Notes under the pieces: generated by a model | Seen by the model: the letters and a program-made list of their open reading frames with translations, nothing else | What the model was told of the DNA's origin: nothing | Database searches by the model: none | Made by a program: the position numbers and the translations under genes | Shown here: positions 60,750 through 64,000 of the stretch, in pieces | Numbering within the stretch: the stretch's first letter is position 1 | Layout: each line of letters opens with the position of its first letter | Assembly (NCBI RefSeq): GCF_030580675.1 | Contig: NZ_JAUQUB010000001.1 | Span: forward strand, 248,001-312,000 | Length of the DNA stretch: 64,000 bases | Direction: 5' to 3' | Source: Antiquaquibacter soli | Lineage (GTDB): Bacteria; Actinomycetota; Actinomycetes; Actinomycetales; Microbacteriaceae

Positions 60750-60771
60750 GAAACACCGCGACACGCCGAAA

Positions 60772-60817
60772 CACTAGATCTAGTGGAATGACATTCGTGT
60801 GATTCGGGTTATATAGT
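60772..60817 (+). promoter_or_regulatory. Promoter and palindrome of the 27-residue peptide gene
   Basis: The 14-bp palindrome CACTAGATCTAGTG (60772-60785) sits just before TGACAT (60789-60794) and, after 17 bases, TATAGT (60812-60817). This is the cleanest -35/-10 pair in the window. A small CACCG/CGGTG hairpin (60825-60843) follows in the leader. The palindrome is placed to act as an operator. Confidence 0.7.
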
Positions 60818-60872
60818 GGAGACCCACCGGCAGACAGTCGGTGAATTCCAAGAAGACTTGAAGGGGGATCCC

Positions 60873-60956
60873 ATGGAGAACGAGACCGACACCATTGGCG
60901 GCTACGCGGTCCCGATGGACCCGATGGATCTTCTGCAGTGCGACAGCTGCCAGTAG
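60873..60956 (+). CDS. Orphan 27-residue peptide ending in CDSCQ
   Basis: Open frame of 28 codons: starts MENETDTIGGYAVP and ends PMDPMDLLQCDSCQ. AGGGGG five bases before the ATG is a strong ribosome binding site, and a consensus promoter lies upstream and a 15-bp terminator downstream, so a free-standing expressed peptide is likely. The acidic N-terminal part and Cys/Ser-containing C-terminus resemble a RiPP precursor (leader plus core), but no modifying enzyme or exporter is nearby. Alternatives: a CxxC metal-binding peptide, or a leader peptide attenuating the next gene. Codons are less G+C-biased than in the neighbours. Confidence 0.6.
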   Translation: MENETDTIGGYAVPMDPMDLLQCDSCQ

Positions 60957-60978
60957 GCAGTCAGCACCCACAAGATTC

Positions 60979-61013
60979 GAAGCCCCGGCGACCGTGATGG
61001 TCGCCGGGGCTTC
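60979..61013 (+). terminator. Terminator after the small peptide gene
   Basis: GAAGCCCCGGCGACC (60979-60993) pairs perfectly with GGTCGCCGGGGCTTC (60999-61013) over 15 bp with loop GTGAT, 22 bases past the peptide stop and 30 bases before the next gene. Confidence 0.88.
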
Positions 61014-61043
61014 ACCGTTACGGGCCGTGGCTAGGCTCGACGC

Positions 61044-61871
61044 GTGGCACTCACACGCATCAAGCTCGGACGCCGGGAGGACCTCGGCGCAGATTGCGCG
61101 AACTGTTTCGGGCTGTGCTGCGTCGCCCTCGCCTTCAGTCGATCGAGCGACTTCCCCGTCGACAAACCCGCTGGCGAGCCGTGCCTCAACCTTGACGACT
61201 CCGACGCATGTCGCATCCACGATCGACTGCGGGCCGACGGATACGCGGGCTGCACCACCTTCGACTGCTTCGGTGCGGGCCAGAAGGTCTCGTACCACAC
61301 CTTCGGCGGGCGATCGTGGCGGCACGATCCGCGCCTTCGCGACAGCATGTTCTCGGCCTTCTCGACCGTGCGACGGCTGCACGAGCTGCTGTGGTACCTC
61401 GATCAGGCGATCGACCTCGCACCCTCCGCGGAACTCGTCACTCACTTCGGTCGCGTCAAAGGTCTGAGCGACGGGGATGCCCCGGCTCTGGCATCCCTCG
61501 ATGTCGACGCCGAGTACGACACCGCTCGCCCTCTCCTGCTCAGCGCGAGCAGGACGATCCGTCAGGGACATGGGTCTCCGACGCTGAGCGACCGACTGCA
61601 TCCCGGCGCCGACCTGTCGGGCGCGCGCCTGGAGGGTGCGGACCTGCGCGGTGCCGAACTTCGCGGGGCGCTCCTGATCGGTGCCGATCTCAGCAACGCC
61701 GACCTGCGCTGGTGCGAGCTCCTGGGCGCCGATCTTCGCGGCGCGGACCTGTCCGGCGCGCGACTCAGCTCGGCTGTCTACCTGGCGCAAGGGCAACTCG
61801 ACAGCGCCCGAGGCGACAGACGAACCGAGCTTCCCGACGGTTTCCTCCGTCCACGTCACTGGGCACTCTAG
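61044..61871 (+). CDS. Cys-cluster and pentapeptide-repeat protein
   Basis: 275 residues. The N-terminus has a CxxCxxxCC cluster (CANCFGLCC, about residues 18-26) with more cysteines at about 48, 56, 69 and 74, resembling YkgJ-type metal-binding domains. Residues about 100-170 are helical. The C-terminal part (about 185-260) is a run of around a dozen pentapeptides of the A(D/N)LxG type, which fold as a right-handed quadrilateral helix like gyrase-protecting proteins. TAGGCT ends six bases before the GTG at 61044. Function unknown; the adjacency to the Cys-containing peptide is notable. Confidence 0.8.
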   Translation: MALTRIKLGRREDLGADCANCFGLCCVALAFSRSSDFPVDKPAGEPCLNLDDSDACRIHDRLRADGYAGCTTFDCFGAGQKVSYHTFGGRSWRHDPRLRDSMFSAFSTVRRLHELLWYLDQAIDLAPSAELVTHFGRVKGLSDGDAPALASLDVDAEYDTARPLLLSASRTIRQGHGSPTLSDRLHPGADLSGARLEGADLRGAELRGALLIGADLSNADLRWCELLGADLRGADLSGARLSSAVYLAQGQLDSARGDRRTELPDGFLRPRHWAL

Positions 61872-61881
61872 GCTTGACCCC

Positions 61882-62283
61882 GTGCCAGTGAACCCAGATC
61901 TCGTGGGCCGTCAGTTCCCGCCGACGGCGCCCTATCTCGTCGGGCGGGAGAAAGTTCGCGAGTTCGCCCGCGCCGTGCTCGCGACCGACACCGACCTCGT
62001 TCCGGCGACCTTCCCGGTCGTGATCCAGGAGGCGACGCTCGCGCAGCTGCTCGCCGAGCCGGATGCCGGCATCGACTTCTCGCGGGTGGTCCACGGCGAG
62101 CAGCGCTTCAGCTACTCGCGGCCGATCGTCATCGGCGACGAACTGACCGCGACCCTGTCGGTCACCTCGGTGAAGACCCTCGGCGGCAACGCCATGGTCA
62201 CGGCGGCGTCAGAGATGGTGGATGCCGGCGGCGAGCACGTCGTGACGGCGATCTCCACCCTCGTGGTGAGGGGGGACGAGTGA
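61882..62283 (+). CDS. MaoC N-terminal-type dehydratase subunit (HadA-like)
   Basis: 133-residue hot-dog-fold protein of the FAS1-like dehydratase domain: VNPDLVGRQFPPTAPYLVGR at the start, HGEQRFSYSRPIVIGDELTA in the middle. It lacks the catalytic Asp/His and should pair with the MaoC subunit encoded next, as HadA does with HadB, to dehydrate 3-hydroxyacyl thioesters. TAGGCT ends seven bases before the GTG at 61882. The stop overlaps the next start. Confidence 0.9.
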   Translation: MPVNPDLVGRQFPPTAPYLVGREKVREFARAVLATDTDLVPATFPVVIQEATLAQLLAEPDAGIDFSRVVHGEQRFSYSRPIVIGDELTATLSVTSVKTLGGNAMVTAASEMVDAGGEHVVTAISTLVVRGDE

Positions 62284-62684
62284 GCGGCTACACGGTCGGC
62301 GAGGTCGTCGCCGAGCACACCTACGGACTGACCCGCGACACGCTCGTTCGCTACGCCGGGGCATCCGGCGACTTCAACCCCATCCATTACCGCGACGACG
62401 TCGCCGCCTCGGTGGGCCTGCCCGGTGTGCTCGCGCACGGCATGCTCACGATGGGCTTCGCCGTGCAGCCGGTGGTCGAGTGGATCGGCGACCGCGGCTG
62501 GGTGAGCGACTACCAGACCCGGTTCACCCGACCTGTCGTCGTCGACCCGATCGAGGGCGCGTCGGTAACTGTCGTCGCGACGATCGGAGCGGTCGAGGAG
62601 GGCGCCCTGCGGGTCGACCTCACCGTCACCTACGACTCGGCGACCGTGCTCGGCAAGGCGCAGGTGCGCGTCACCCTCTCCTGA
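62280..62684 (+). CDS. MaoC-family dehydratase subunit (HadB-like)
   Basis: 134-residue hot-dog-fold hydratase with the active-site motif YAGASGDFNPIHYRDDVAAS (Asp and His of the hydratase-2 motif) and LPGVLAHGMLTMG. Catalytic partner of the preceding subunit. GTG start at 62280 overlaps the previous stop (GTGA), and its stop overlaps murB (TGATG), so three genes are translated as a unit. The same order next to murB is conserved in other actinobacteria. Confidence 0.92.
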   Translation: MSGYTVGEVVAEHTYGLTRDTLVRYAGASGDFNPIHYRDDVAASVGLPGVLAHGMLTMGFAVQPVVEWIGDRGWVSDYQTRFTRPVVVDPIEGASVTVVATIGAVEEGALRVDLTVTYDSATVLGKAQVRVTLS

Positions 62685-63700
62685 TGGACCTCTCCGAGCT
62701 CACGACGATCCGCGTCGGCGGACCGGCCCGCGAGCTTGTGCGCGCCGGGTCGCAGCAGGAGCTCGTGGATGCCGCACTCACCGCCTGGGCGGGAGGCGAC
62801 GAGTGGCTCGTGCTCGGCGGCGGGTCGAACGTGGTCGTCTCCGACGACGGGTTCGACGGCACGGTCATCCTCGCCGAGTCCCGCGGAATCGAGCGACTGC
62901 CGGGCGACGGCGTCCGGCTGCGGGTGCAGGCGGGGGAGAACTGGGACGCCCTCGTCGCGCACACGGTCGCGAACGGGTGGTCGGGCATCGAGGCGCTCTC
63001 CGGCATCCCCGGTTCGAGCGGCGCCGCACCCATGCAGAACATCGGCGCATACGGGCAGGACCTCGCCCAGTCGCTCGTCGCGATCGACTTCCTCGACTAC
63101 CTCAGCGGCGACGTCGAGCGGGTGACCGCCGATGAGCTCGAGCTCGGCTACCGGACCTCGTCGCTCAAGCGCGGTCGACAGGGCGTCGTGCTCGCCATCG
63201 AGCTGCAGCTCGAGGAGTCCGACACCACCGTGGCCGGTTACGACCAGCTCGCCACCGCTCTCGGGGTCGCCGTCGGCGACCGCGTGCCCACCCGGGAGGT
63301 GCGGCGGCACGTGCTCGCCCTCCGGGCATCGAAGGGCATGGTGCTGGATGCTTCCGACACCGATTCTGTGAGCTGCGGGTCGTTCTTCACCAACCCCATC
63401 GTGCCCGAGAACGTCGGTCGCTCCCTGCCGATGGACGCCCCGCGCTGGCTCGAGCCGGACGACGTGAACGTGAAGCTGTCGGCCGCGTGGCTGATCGAGC
63501 GGGCGGGCATCCGTCGCGGCTTCTCCCTGCCGGGGTCGCGCGCCGCGATCTCCACCAAGCACACGCTCGCGATCACCAACCGCGGGGGAGCGACCGCCGC
63601 GGAGATCGCGGAGCTGTCGCGGTACGTGCGGTCGCGCGTGATGGCGGAGTTCGGCATCCTGCTCCACCCGGAGCCGGTCGCCGTCGACGTCGAGCTCTAG
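62684..63700 (+). CDS. murB: UDP-N-acetylmuramate dehydrogenase
   Basis: 338-residue FAD enzyme reducing enolpyruvyl-UDP-GlcNAc to UDP-MurNAc in peptidoglycan synthesis. FAD domain motifs LTTIRVGGPA, LVLGGGSNVVVSDDGF and LSGIPGSSGAAPMQNIGAYG; catalytic Ser in SVSCGSFFTNP; C-terminal AAWLIERAGI and ISTKHTLAITNRGGA. Type I MurB by domain order. ATG shares its A with the upstream TGA. Confidence 0.96.
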   Translation: MDLSELTTIRVGGPARELVRAGSQQELVDAALTAWAGGDEWLVLGGGSNVVVSDDGFDGTVILAESRGIERLPGDGVRLRVQAGENWDALVAHTVANGWSGIEALSGIPGSSGAAPMQNIGAYGQDLAQSLVAIDFLDYLSGDVERVTADELELGYRTSSLKRGRQGVVLAIELQLEESDTTVAGYDQLATALGVAVGDRVPTREVRRHVLALRASKGMVLDASDTDSVSCGSFFTNPIVPENVGRSLPMDAPRWLEPDDVNVKLSAAWLIERAGIRRGFSLPGSRAAISTKHTLAITNRGGATAAEIAELSRYVRSRVMAEFGILLHPEPVAVDVEL

Positions 63701-63713
63701 CCCCGCCCCGCCG

Positions 63714-64000
63714 TTAGAGCAGTCCCAGCTCCATCGCCTTCGTGACCGCTCGCGTGCGGTCGTTCACGCCGAGTTTCTCGAACGCGTGCAGAAGGTGGGT
63801 CTTCACGGTCGCCTCGCTCACGAAGAGCGTCGCCGCGATCGCCGGGTTGCTCTGGCCCTGCGCCACGAGCCGCAGCACCTCCGTCTCGCGCGCGCTGAGC
63901 GAGACCGTCGGACGCGCCGAGCGACCCACGAGGAGCGCCGCGATCGACGGGGCCAGCACCACTTCGCCACCCGCGACCGACCGGATGCCCGCGAGGATCT
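63714..64000 (-). CDS. LuxR/NarL-type response regulator, C-terminal part
   Basis: The last 94 codons of a gene entering from the right edge. The visible region is a LuxR helix-turn-helix: SLSARETEVLRLVAQGQSN, then PAIAATLFVSEATVKTHLLH and FEKLGVNDRTRAVTKA. Upstream residues ILAGIRSVAGGEVVLAPSI match the linker of NarL-type response regulators, so a receiver domain is probably outside the window. Convergent with murB. Confidence 0.9.
   Translation of the reverse strand, partial: ILAGIRSVAGGEVVLAPSIAALLVGRSARPTVSLSARETEVLRLVAQGQSNPAIAATLFVSEATVKTHLLHAFEKLGVNDRTRAVTKAMELGLL

Overview
The window looks like chromosomal DNA of a high-G+C actinobacterium, most likely a member of the Microbacteriaceae. 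This rests on the strong G+C codon bias, many GTG and TTG starts, the 32-residue ribosomal protein bS22, a BldC-like DNA-binding protein, a Dabb/glutaredoxin/HAD-IB neighbourhood, an archaeal-type aspartyl-tRNA synthetase, a ResB/CcsB cytochrome c system and a menaquinone cluster. No prophage, transposase or CRISPR array is visible. The calls are from reading the sequence; no database search was run.

Layout. 1-7 kb: pseudouridine catabolism (psuG, psuK), a MarR-photolyase pair, a LAATG sortase-type surface protein, a winged-helix regulator and upp. 7-13 kb: tadA, a CDF metal transporter, proC, a two-gene Trk/Ktr potassium uptake operon and an ArsR regulator. 13-17 kb: BldC-like protein, bS22, HAD-IB phosphatase, glutaredoxin, Dabb protein, YegP, aspS and an HxlR regulator divergent from an LLM/FAD-oxidase fusion. 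19-24 kb: five-gene cytochrome c maturation operon (histidine phosphatase, tlpA-like, ccdA, resB, ccsB). 24-36 kb: nearly complete menaquinone locus (menC, menB, menE, menA, menD, menF, menG, polyprenyl diphosphate synthase), interleaved with a PPK2 kinase and followed by an FprA-type ferredoxin reductase. Together these two blocks supply quinone and c-type cytochromes for the respiratory chain.

36-46 kb: TPR protein, cardiolipin synthase, YajQ, a lytic transglycosylase, a LacI regulator, tRNA-Tyr, a DUF1003 protein and a two-gene operon joining a BcsA-like synthase carrying two PilZ-like domains to a LOV-GGDEF-EAL protein. The latter looks like a light-to-c-di-GMP-to-polysaccharide module. 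46-51 kb: inositol monophosphatase family protein, two tandem M23 peptidases, an alpha-glucosidase with a LacI-type operator, and tRNA-Thr and tRNA-Met. 51-58 kb: small regulator/enzyme pairs with recognisable operators (MarR/VOC, TetR/DUF998) and assorted hydrolases. 58-64 kb: an S1C lipoprotein protease, an orphan 27-residue peptide gene ending in CDSCQ with its own promoter and terminator, a Cys-cluster pentapeptide-repeat protein, two MaoC-type dehydratase subunits, murB and the end of a LuxR-type regulator.

Signals beyond gene content: about 28 genes have a TAnnnT hexamer ending only 6-7 bases before the start codon, implying widespread leaderless transcription, including a palindromic -10 shared by two divergent genes. 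The hexamer GGATGC/GCATCC is strongly over-represented. The 3' ends of tRNA-Tyr and tRNA-Met are both copied a short distance downstream from the same T-loop position. Several large nested palindromes sit between genes.
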